Shown here piece by piece: positions 7,950 to 15,335 of a stretch of 31,021 bases of DNA (the first letter of the stretch is position 1; each line of letters opens with the position of its first letter). Under the pieces are notes generated by a model. That model was not told the DNA's origin, did not search any database, and saw nothing but the letters and a program-made list of their open reading frames with translations. The stretch is from positions 1 to 31,021 of the forward strand of contig CAZOHM010000030.1 of NCBI GenBank assembly GCA_964579795.1, in the 5' to 3' direction. The translations under genes were made by a program, and so were the position numbers. This stretch comes from JAEYFP01 sp964579795. Lineage in GTDB: Bacteria > Bacillota > Clostridia > Lachnospirales > Lachnospiraceae.

Positions 7950-8482
7950 AAAGAATATCATTTGCGGCATACTTGGCATGGAATTATGATAAAGAGGTTC
8001 TTGCGCTTAACAGAAAGAGTGAGCGTGGCTGGCAGCTCATAAGAGGTGGCTGCTTTTGCAGTAAGTTTGAAAAGGATTTGTCTCATCGTTATGTTTATCA
8101 GATAGATTACAATCCCGGAATTAGAAAACGGCCTGAGGAAACAGAACGCTATATTGATATGTTTGCATGTCAGGGATGGGAGTTCATTAATATAACATTC
8201 AATGGCTGGGTGTATTTTAGAAGACTGTATGAAGAAAATATTTCATCTGAACTGTGCGAAATATATACTGATGAAGCTTCTTATCTTGCCATGCTGGAAC
8301 GCTGGATTATGTTCGCAAGAATTGCACAGGTGATTGAATTTGTGTGCTGTATAACGCAATTGTATGTTTTTTCAAAAGTACGTGACATGGAATGCTTGTG
8401 GGTTTCTGGATTTGCTATTTGTGCCCTAGCTTTTATTCAGTGGGGGATTGGAAAAATGAGAAAAAAGACAAGACATAAATAA
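7946..8482 (+). CDS. DUF2812 domain membrane protein
   Basis: A 178-residue protein. The N-terminal two thirds (about residues 5-110) match the DUF2812 pattern, with W-x-L-x-x-G and a Y-x-Y-x-D-Y strand followed by GWEF. Two hydrophobic segments near residues 120-140 and 150-168 end in a basic tail. DUF2812 proteins are commonly encoded next to PadR regulators, and their role is unproven; a sensory or anti-regulator role is often suspected. The start ATG overlaps the PadR stop (ATGA), with AAAGGAGAG upstream. A longer in-frame start at 7904 would lie well inside padR and is less likely. Confidence 0.85.
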   Translation: MKRISFAAYLAWNYDKEVLALNRKSERGWQLIRGGCFCSKFEKDLSHRYVYQIDYNPGIRKRPEETERYIDMFACQGWEFINITFNGWVYFRRLYEENISSELCEIYTDEASYLAMLERWIMFARIAQVIEFVCCITQLYVFSKVRDMECLWVSGFAICALAFIQWGIGKMRKKTRHK

Positions 8483-8520
8483 ATACAATATTCAGACAAA
8501 TTAAAAAATATACAGAAATG

Positions 8521-8549
8521 TTTACAGAATTCCACATTTAAGTTATAAT
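8521..8549 (+). promoter_or_regulatory. Promoter of the aquaporin gene
   Basis: TTTACA (8521-8526) and consensus TATAAT (8544-8549) are separated by the ideal 17 bases. This is a good sigma-A type promoter, followed by GGAGGG and the ATG at 8581. Confidence 0.7.
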
Positions 8550-8580
8550 AAACCTATCATATTAATTGGAGGGATAGGGA

Positions 8581-9291
8581 ATGAGAAAATATGTTGCAGA
8601 GTTTATTGGTACTATGGTTTTAGTTGTTTTTGGATGTGGTAGTGCGGTTGCGGCAAATACGCTGTTGGGTTATGCTGGACAGCCGATTCCGTTAGCATTA
8701 TCAACGTTATTGATTGCTTTTGCATTTGGTCTTTCGATTGTTGCAATGGCTTATTCAATCGGTAATATCTCTGGATGTCATATCAATCCGGCAGTATCAC
8801 TTGCCATGCTGATTATTGGAAAACTTCATCTGGCAGACTTCATTGGCTATGTTGTTGCACAAATTATTGGTGCAATTGCAGGAGCAGGAATTCTGGTATT
8901 TATGTTTGGCAGTAATGAAAGTCTTGGAACGAACGGTTATGACACAGCCAGTGCATTGGGTATTAATGCAGGACAGGCGTTTGTTGTGGAAGTGATTTTA
9001 ACATTTGTATTTGTTATTGCTATTTTAGGTGTCACTTCAAAATCAGAAAATGGAGCGGTAACAGGTCTTGTGATTGGTCTTACTTTGGTGTTAGTACATA
9101 TTTTGGGAATTCCGTTTACTGGAACAAGTGTTAATCCAGCAAGAAGTCTTGGACCGGCTATTTTGGCAGGTGGAGAAGCAATTTCGCAGGTGTGGGTATT
9201 TATTCTGGCACCGCTTGCAGGAGCAGCTTTAGCAGCAGTGGTTTACCGTTTACTTGCAAAAAAAGAATTAACTTTTGTTGATGCTGAATAA
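8581..9291 (+). CDS. MIP family channel, water-selective type (AqpZ-like aquaporin)
   Basis: A 236-residue six-helix channel with the two half-helix motifs NPA at 69-71 and 185-187. The selectivity filter positions can be aligned by distance from the NPA boxes to E. coli AqpZ (Phe43, His174, Thr183, Arg189): here Phe49, His173, Thr182 and Arg188, all identical. That argues for water rather than glycerol passage, since glycerol facilitators replace Phe and His with smaller residues. GGAGGG precedes the ATG. It has its own promoter and terminator, so it is a single-gene unit. Confidence 0.93.
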   Translation: MRKYVAEFIGTMVLVVFGCGSAVAANTLLGYAGQPIPLALSTLLIAFAFGLSIVAMAYSIGNISGCHINPAVSLAMLIIGKLHLADFIGYVVAQIIGAIAGAGILVFMFGSNESLGTNGYDTASALGINAGQAFVVEVILTFVFVIAILGVTSKSENGAVTGLVIGLTLVLVHILGIPFTGTSVNPARSLGPAILAGGEAISQVWVFILAPLAGAALAAVVYRLLAKKELTFVDAE

Positions 9292-9300
9292 ATAAACAGA

Positions 9301-9354
9301 AAAAAACCGTGTATTGCAGACTGAAATAGGATGGTCTGCAATACACGGTTTTTT
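9301..9354. terminator. Strong intrinsic terminator after the aquaporin gene
   Basis: A perfect 21-bp stem runs from AAAAAACCGTGTATTGCAGA plus C (9301-9321) to its complement at 9334-9354, with a 12-base loop. The last six pairs are A-T, giving T-runs on both strands, so it could work in both directions. It isolates the aquaporin gene from the downstream cluster. Confidence 0.9.
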
Positions 9355-9460
9355 GTGCAATAAGACAGCTGGCAGAAATCGAGCATGCTCAATTTGAAAT
9401 ATTGCTTATGATGAGAAAATGTGATAGCATATGAAGGGAAATTACTATGGAGATGTGAAA

Positions 9461-10096
9461 ATGAAAAAATATTCATTATATCTTTTTGATTTTGATTACA
9501 CACTTGCCAATTCAGAGGCAGGAATAGTAGGATGCTTTGAACATGTATTTGAAATCAATGGAATTACCGGAATTGAAAGAGATGCAATTAAGCGAACAAT
9601 AGGGATGCGTCTTGAGGATGAATTTTGTCTGCTCACAAATACAGATGACAGTGAACGGCTGGATTTGTTCCGAAAACAATTTGTTGAAAAAGCAAATGAA
9701 ATTATGACTGCCCGTACGGAGCTGTTTCCACAAACACTACCCATGCTGAAACGCTTAAAAGCTTCTGGTGCCAAAATTGGGATTATATCTACAAAGCAAA
9801 GATTTCGTATTCAGGAAACAATTGAGAAATATGAAATGCAGAAATTGATTGATCTTGTAATTGGGGCGACAGATGTACAGGATGCAAAGCCGTCACCAGA
9901 AGGAATATGGAAGGCTTTAGATTATTTTAAGATTAAAAAAGAAGATACTCTTTATGTTGGAGACAGTCTGATTGATGCGAAGGCAGGTCAAAATGCAGAG
10001 GTTGATTTCGCGGCTGTTCTGACCGGAACAACGAGACGTGAAGAATTTATTCCATATCCAAGTGTGCTGATTATGGATACATTTGATGAATTGTAA
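9461..10096 (+). CDS. HAD superfamily hydrolase, phosphoglycolate phosphatase-like
   Basis: A 211-residue HAD subfamily I phosphatase. Motif I is FDFDYTLANS with nucleophile Asp10 and acid Asp12; Tyr replaces the common Gly after the second Asp. Motif II is GIISTKQ, motif III Lys is in AKPSPEG, and motif IV is YVGDSLIDAKAG. An alpha-helical C1 cap occupies about residues 17-85. Relatives include Gph and pyrophosphatase PpaX; the natural substrate cannot be set from sequence. The ATG at 9461 has GGAG at 9449-9452; the ATG at 9431 is a possible longer start with a poor site. It begins a same-strand run through the histidine phosphatase, DUF6472 protein, kinase and asnA. Confidence 0.88.
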   Translation: MKKYSLYLFDFDYTLANSEAGIVGCFEHVFEINGITGIERDAIKRTIGMRLEDEFCLLTNTDDSERLDLFRKQFVEKANEIMTARTELFPQTLPMLKRLKASGAKIGIISTKQRFRIQETIEKYEMQKLIDLVIGATDVQDAKPSPEGIWKALDYFKIKKEDTLYVGDSLIDAKAGQNAEVDFAAVLTGTTRREEFIPYPSVLIMDTFDEL

Positions 10097-10139
10097 ATGT
10101 AAAATCACTTGATTTTTGGAAGCTATATAGGGGAAGGTT

Positions 10140-10886
10140 ATGAAACTTGTATTTATCAGACATGCAGATCCGAATTACGAAATTGACTCCCTGACAGAAA
10201 AGGGATGGCGAGAGGCAAAGCTTCTGGCAACATATGTTGCAAAATGGGATGTTAAGAAATTCTATTGCTCGCCACTTGGCCGAGCGAGAGCGACAGCAGG
10301 AGTTACACTTGATTTGATGCATCGACAAGCACAGACTTGTGACTGGATGAGAGAATTTGAAGCACCGGTTCTTGATCCAGAATCCGGGAAGCGACGTATC
10401 CCGTGGGATTTGAAGCCTGCTTACTGGACAAAACAGCCGGAATTTTTTGATAAAGATGCATGGTTCAAAACACCGATTATGCAGACTGGCGACGTAGAAG
10501 CAGAGTATAAAAGAGTATGTGCCGGAATTGATGAAATAATCAAGCAACACGGCTATATGAGAAATGAGAATTATTATCAGTCCATATCACCGAATACAGA
10601 TACGATTGTTTTGTTTTGCCATTTTGGAGTCACTGCTGTCATGATGTCTCATATTTTGAACATTCCAACTCCGCTTGTATGGCAGGGATTTTGTATTCCG
10701 CCGACAGGTGTAACTGTTTTGCAGACAGAGGAACAGTCAAGGGGAACAGTTTATTTTCGATGCAGATGTCTGGGAAGTACTACTCATTTGTATAAAGGCA
10801 GTGAACCGGTATCAAATTCAGGAATGTATGCAGAAATGCATCCGGTAATTAAGGAGACAGAAAATGAGTCTGGAAATAAATTGTGA
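10140..10886 (+). CDS. Histidine phosphatase family protein
   Basis: A 248-residue member of the phosphoglycerate-mutase-like branch. The catalytic RHA motif is Arg7-His8 with a phosphohistidine intermediate expected at His8; the second conserved His is in CHFGVT (His161). The segment SPLGRARATA near residue 42 is the usual second phosphate-binding Arg region. Substrate is unknown; family members act on sugars, nucleotides or proteins. AAGG precedes the ATG. Its 3' end overlaps the next gene by 23 bases. Confidence 0.88.
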   Translation: MKLVFIRHADPNYEIDSLTEKGWREAKLLATYVAKWDVKKFYCSPLGRARATAGVTLDLMHRQAQTCDWMREFEAPVLDPESGKRRIPWDLKPAYWTKQPEFFDKDAWFKTPIMQTGDVEAEYKRVCAGIDEIIKQHGYMRNENYYQSISPNTDTIVLFCHFGVTAVMMSHILNIPTPLVWQGFCIPPTGVTVLQTEEQSRGTVYFRCRCLGSTTHLYKGSEPVSNSGMYAEMHPVIKETENESGNKL

Positions 10887-11046
10887 GTCATGCGGTAATT
10901 ATATTTATGATGAAGAGTTTGAAGAGTATTACTGTCAGATGAATCTTGATGAAGATGAGTATGGGCGTATGCTTGGCAACTCTAATTATCGTTGCCCGTA
11001 CTTTCAATTCAATGATGAGTACAAAGTTGTACGTAAGCAAATGTAA
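10864..11046 (+). CDS. Small Cys-rich protein, DUF6472-like
   Basis: A 60-residue acidic protein with four cysteines at 7, 10, 24 and 44 (CX2C-X13-C-X19-C), a plausible zinc-binding set. The sequence NCESCGNYIYDEE and the RCPYF ending resemble the small DUF6472 proteins frequent in Lachnospiraceae. Function is unknown. It starts inside the histidine phosphatase gene, so the two are likely co-translated. A plain metal-binding adaptor role would be a guess. Confidence 0.75.
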   Translation: MSLEINCESCGNYIYDEEFEEYYCQMNLDEDEYGRMLGNSNYRCPYFQFNDEYKVVRKQM

Positions 11047-11075
11047 TGTAGGCTAAGTGGAACTGAAGGATATAT

Positions 11076-14000
11076 ATGAAGGTGTTTCGAATGGAGAAGA
11101 GGGCTACCAGGGTTATTAGATGCATTTGTTTTATTTTGATGTTGTCAGCTGGCGCAATGTTGTTGACAGCTTTTTTTTGTAACCATAGAGATTCAAAATT
11201 TCAGGATCTGGATTGCAAAATGCTGAATGATTCATGGAACTATGATATACCAGATGGACAGACACTTGTATTTAAAACACCGGAAGATTTGGCACCATAT
11301 TTGAATGGTGATGAGACTACAGTCAGAATTTACCGTACATTACCTGAAGATATTCCGCCTGGATTTGAACTTGGATTCCGCTTGAGTTTGCAGGGTGTAC
11401 GTATACTTATTGATGGAAGAGATGTTTACGAGTATGGGCATGAAAAATATCCTTTGTGGAAAACGGGAGGAAGCCAATATGTATTTATTCCACTTGACAA
11501 GGATTGTGCCGGAAAAAAAATTGAGGTTATACTGGATTCGCCATATAGGAGCTGTAAAGGAATCGTAAACGAGTTTTATTTTGGAAATCGTAGTGCCATT
11601 ATGGGGAAAATCAATGACATTTTCGGACCAAGAAATGCAATTGCAACTTTGTTTTTAATTGTTGGAAGTCTTCTGATTATTGGTCATTTTATTATCTGGT
11701 TGTTGAATGGACATAGCAGTTTGAAGTTTCTGCATCTTGGAATGTTTGTTGTATTACTTTCGTTGTGGCTTTTGATTGAAGGTAAAATTGTTCAGTTTAC
11801 AATAGGAAACAGCTATCTATTGCATGGGATTTCAGTCTTATCCATGCTTTTATTCCCAATTCCGATATTAAAATATACTGATATTGTACAAAAATATCGA
11901 TATAGAAAATTATTTTTGCTTATGGAGGGCTGTGTTTGTTTAAATACATCGATTGTTATGGTTTTACAGGTGCTTCATATTGCTGATTTATTTGAGACAG
12001 CGGTTTCAGGACAACTATTGATCGTTGCAGGAGCTATGCTGATTAGTATTACAACAATACTGTGCATGTTCAAATACAGGGATACAAGAGTGCGGATGCT
12101 TTTGATTGGCCTAGCTGGACTGGTGCCTTTTGGAATGGCAGAGATTGTTTTTCAGTACTGGAATCCAAGTTATTTAAAAAATGGCTATATTTCCAGCTAC
12201 GGATTTGCATTTTTTATTACAATTATGATTTATGATTCTGTTCGAAGTATATTAACTTTAGAAAGTGAGAAGGAAAAGGCAGTAACCGATAATTTGAATA
12301 AAAGCATTTTTCTGGCAAACATGACACATGAAATACGAACACCAATGAATGCGATTGTAGGTATGTCGGAATTACTTATTCGTGCAACGGATATACCTGA
12401 ACGTGAAAGAGAATACATCCGTACAATTCATAATGCATCTGGAAATCTTCTTGATATTATTAATGATATTCTTGATTATTCAAAATTTGCGGCAAATAAA
12501 TATGATATGCTTGAAGAAACCTATTCCTTAAATGAACTGGTAATCAATATTCGAGATATGGTTGCAAATTCTGCAGAGGATAAAAATCTTCTGTTCGAAA
12601 TTAGGTGGAATCCGCAACTTCCAAGTACGCTGATTGGAGATGCAGGACGAGTGCAGCAGATTTTAGTGAATATACTGAATAATGCAGTTAAATATACAGA
12701 TGAAGGCTCTATACGTCTGGATATATCTTATACTCCATTGCCGGACAGCAGAATAATGCTTCATTTTATTGTTACAGATACAGGTATTGGAATACGAGAG
12801 GAAGATCAAAAGCATCTGTTTGAAGAATTTACGAGAGTTAATGAAAAACGCAATCGAGAAAAAGAAGGGACAGGACTTGGACTTGCCATTTCCATGGAAC
12901 TTGCGAGACTGATGCAAGGTACAATATCGTTAAAAAGTGAATATGGAAAAGGAAGCAGTTTTGATATTACAATTGAGCAGAAGGTTTCTAACTATACGTA
13001 TGCAGTGAGCAATAATCGCCCATGGCAGTACTGTGCTTATATTTTGTTTGAGGGAGAAGAACGTGAATATATTGCTGAAATGCTGAAATCCATGCAGATA
13101 CTCGTATCTGGAGAGACAGAGTTATATCATGCACCGGATACGGAAAATACGATTATTGTTTTTAGGATAAAGGAGGATTTGGATCATTATCGAGCTTGTT
13201 GGAAAACAAGGTTTCAGAAAGCAAAAATAATAGGTCTTTCTACAATGAAAGAAATCTCAGAGAATGAAGACAATATACTGGAAGATAAAACAGCAATTGT
13301 CCATAAGCCGGTATTACCGACTGAAATTATGAATTTACTGCGAGGAGAAGAGAAAAAACAATCAGAATTTCTGCTGGAAAAAGAGTTTCAGGCACCGGAT
13401 GTTAGAAGCCTGACTGTAGATGATAACAGGGTAAATCTGACCGTCATTACAGAAGTATTAAAACGCTATGGGGTACAGGTGATTACAAAGGAAAATGCTA
13501 AATCTGCAATAGAATCTATCAAATCCGGTCAGAAATATGATATGATACTGATGGATTATATGATGCCGGATATTGATGGAAAAGAAGCGACACAGATGAT
13601 TAGAAAAATGGATGGCTGTTCACAGAAAGAACTCCCAATTATTGCTTTGACTGCTGATGTTGTACGTGGAACACGTGAACGACTTTTGGCATGGGGAATG
13701 AATGAGTATCTGTCAAAACCATTAGATTTCAGAGAACTCGATACAGTTCTCAGAAAATATATACCGGAAGATAAAAGGGTTTATGGCGCAGATGCCATGC
13801 AGGCTTCGCAGAGTATAAAACGTTTATTTCGTAAAGAGGATAACATAGATGAAGAGTCCGCAATGCGGCAATGTATGAATGACAGCAACATGTATCGTTT
13901 GATTGTTGAAACTTTTGCAGAGGAAAGTCTCGAGATGCAGGCTAATCTGAATTGTGCATTTGAAAAAAGAGATTGCAAGAATTATGGGGTATATGCACAT

Positions 14001-14177
14001 GGACTGAAAAGTGCATCCGCGTCTGTTGGAGCAGAGGATGTCAGAAAGTATGCATATGAGATGGAAATGTTTGCAAAACAAAATCAATGGGAACAGATTA
14101 CGGAGCAGCATGAAGGGTTGATTACTGCTATAGAGCAATTAAGAATATTAGTACAAAAAAGATTAGGTAATAAATAA
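11076..14177 (+). CDS. Hybrid sensor histidine kinase with 7TM input, receiver and HPt domains
   Basis: A 1033-residue membrane kinase. An N-terminal anchor (about 12-34) leads to an extracellular beta-rich domain (about 40-180) and seven membrane helices (about 190-390), similar to the 7TMR-DISM layout. HisKA follows with phospho-acceptor His418 (MTHEIRTPMNAIVG). The ATPase domain has ILNNAVKYTDEG, DTGIGI and GTGLGLAIS. A domain at about 645-770 looks like a receiver without a phosphorylatable Asp. A true receiver follows (acid pocket VDDN, Asp827 in LMDYMMP, then LTAD and SKPLD). A C-terminal HPt domain carries His975 (AHGLKSASASVGA). All parts of a His-Asp-His relay are present, but no cognate response regulator is in the window. 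The start is the ATG at 11076, with GAAGGA upstream; an ATG at 11091 is an alternative. Confidence 0.93.
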   Translation: MKVFRMEKRATRVIRCICFILMLSAGAMLLTAFFCNHRDSKFQDLDCKMLNDSWNYDIPDGQTLVFKTPEDLAPYLNGDETTVRIYRTLPEDIPPGFELGFRLSLQGVRILIDGRDVYEYGHEKYPLWKTGGSQYVFIPLDKDCAGKKIEVILDSPYRSCKGIVNEFYFGNRSAIMGKINDIFGPRNAIATLFLIVGSLLIIGHFIIWLLNGHSSLKFLHLGMFVVLLSLWLLIEGKIVQFTIGNSYLLHGISVLSMLLFPIPILKYTDIVQKYRYRKLFLLMEGCVCLNTSIVMVLQVLHIADLFETAVSGQLLIVAGAMLISITTILCMFKYRDTRVRMLLIGLAGLVPFGMAEIVFQYWNPSYLKNGYISSYGFAFFITIMIYDSVRSILTLESEKEKAVTDNLNKSIFLANMTHEIRTPMNAIVGMSELLIRATDIPEREREYIRTIHNASGNLLDIINDILDYSKFAANKYDMLEETYSLNELVINIRDMVANSAEDKNLLFEIRWNPQLPSTLIGDAGRVQQILVNILNNAVKYTDEGSIRLDISYTPLPDSRIMLHFIVTDTGIGIREEDQKHLFEEFTRVNEKRNREKEGTGLGLAISMELARLMQGTISLKSEYGKGSSFDITIEQKVSNYTYAVSNNRPWQYCAYILFEGEEREYIAEMLKSMQILVSGETELYHAPDTENTIIVFRIKEDLDHYRACWKTRFQKAKIIGLSTMKEISENEDNILEDKTAIVHKPVLPTEIMNLLRGEEKKQSEFLLEKEFQAPDVRSLTVDDNRVNLTVITEVLKRYGVQVITKENAKSAIESIKSGQKYDMILMDYMMPDIDGKEATQMIRKMDGCSQKELPIIALTADVVRGTRERLLAWGMNEYLSKPLDFRELDTVLRKYIPEDKRVYGADAMQASQSIKRLFRKEDNIDEESAMRQCMNDSNMYRLIVETFAEESLEMQANLNCAFEKRDCKNYGVYAHGLKSASASVGAEDVRKYAYEMEMFAKQNQWEQITEQHEGLITAIEQLRILVQKRLGNK
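11141..11178 (+). other. Terminator-like hairpin inside the start of the kinase gene
   Basis: GTTGTCA (11141-11147) can pair with TGACAGC (11164-11170), 7 bp with one G-U pair, directly followed by eight T residues (11171-11178). It lies 65-100 bases into the coding region, where it encodes the membrane anchor. It may be chance, or it may attenuate transcription when translation is slow. Confidence 0.35.
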
Positions 14178-14198
14178 TAAGCAAAGGCGGGAATTGGA

Positions 14199-15209
14199 AT
14201 GAAAGGAATTATTATACCAGAGGGTTACAAAAGCCCACAAAGCATTAAAGAAACAGAAATCGCGATTAAAGATGTAAAGGATTATTTTGAACGTGCACTT
14301 GCAAAGGAATTGAATCTTACCAGAGTGTCAGCACCGTTGTTTGTCAAACCAGAATCGGGTTTGAATGATAATCTGAATGGTGTGGAACGACCTGTATCAT
14401 TTGGCATTAAGGAACAGGGAGATGCCATAGTGGAAATTGTACATTCTCTTGCAAAATGGAAACGGATGGCTTTAAAAAAGTATGGATTTGAACATGGAGA
14501 AGGACTATATACCGACATGAGTGCCATTCGCCGTGATGAGGATACCGATAATCTTCATTCGCTGTATGTGGATCAATGGGACTGGGAACGAATTATAGAT
14601 AAGAATGAGAGAAACGAAGAAACACTGAGAACAATTGTTTGCAAAGTCTATGAGGCATTGAAAAATACAGAGGTATTTGTAAATGCACGTTATCCGGAAA
14701 TTAAGAAAATTCTTCCCGAAAATATTACGTTTATAACTACACAGGAGCTTGAGAACAGATGGCCTGACTGCACATCAAAAGAAAGAGAAAACAACATTGC
14801 CAAGGAGTATGGTGCTGTATTTTTGATGAAAATAGGAGGCAAGCTTGAATCGGGTGAAAGGCATGATGGAAGAGCACCTGATTACGATGACTGGGAATTG
14901 AACGGAGATATTATTGTTTATTATCCGGTTCTTGATAGCTCTCTTGAATTGTCATCAATGGGAATTCGTGTTGATGAAGCTTCTTTACAGATGCAGCTTG
15001 AAATAGCAGGGTGTCCTGAACGTGCAAAGCTTCCGTTCCAAAAGGCGATTCTTGACAAACAGCTCCCTTATACGATTGGTGGAGGCATTGGTCAGTCAAG
15101 AATTTGTATGTTTTTCCTACGCAGAGCGCATATTGGAGAGGTACAGAGTTCAATCTGGCCTGATGAGGTTATGGAATATGCACAAATGCATGATGTGAGT
15201 CTGCTTTAG
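14199..15209 (+). CDS. asnA: Aspartate-ammonia ligase (asparagine synthetase A)
   Basis: A 336-residue AsnA, which makes asparagine from aspartate, ammonia and ATP; it is built on a class II aminoacyl-tRNA synthetase fold. Recognisable segments are VSAPLFVKPESGLNDNLNG near residue 43, the DQWDWE motif near 125, and the ATP-binding GGGIGQSR near 297. Full length matches the family (about 330). It follows the kinase by 21 bases, with GGCGGG as a ribosome site, so read-through from the kinase is likely. No T-box leader is visible in front of it. Confidence 0.95.
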   Translation: MKGIIIPEGYKSPQSIKETEIAIKDVKDYFERALAKELNLTRVSAPLFVKPESGLNDNLNGVERPVSFGIKEQGDAIVEIVHSLAKWKRMALKKYGFEHGEGLYTDMSAIRRDEDTDNLHSLYVDQWDWERIIDKNERNEETLRTIVCKVYEALKNTEVFVNARYPEIKKILPENITFITTQELENRWPDCTSKERENNIAKEYGAVFLMKIGGKLESGERHDGRAPDYDDWELNGDIIVYYPVLDSSLELSSMGIRVDEASLQMQLEIAGCPERAKLPFQKAILDKQLPYTIGGGIGQSRICMFFLRRAHIGEVQSSIWPDEVMEYAQMHDVSLL

Positions 15210-15247
15210 AGATGCAATGCGCAATTTACATGTTTTGCAGCAATTCA

Positions 15248-15277
15248 TTGACAACTCATATGGAAATGGTATAGAAT
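15248..15277 (+). promoter_or_regulatory. Promoter of alaS
   Basis: A perfect TTGACA (15248-15253) is followed after 18 bases by TAGAAT (15272-15277); TATAGA with a 16-base spacer is an alternative -10. The leader to the GTG start is only about 50 bases, too short for a T-box. Confidence 0.6.
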
Positions 15278-15335
15278 TGTACGCGGATATTTTATGATAA
15301 CAACTGCCTTAAATAGGCGTTTAGGAGGAAGTACA

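Noticed and set aside
10071..10550. 159-codon open frame on the minus strand opposite the histidine phosphatase gene
   Set aside because: The plus-strand protein has clear family motifs, while the antisense product has biased composition and no recognisable domain.
15210..15335. Possible T-box leader before alaS
   Set aside because: The promoter leaves a leader of only about 50 bases, and no T-box sequence, specifier stem or antiterminator is visible.
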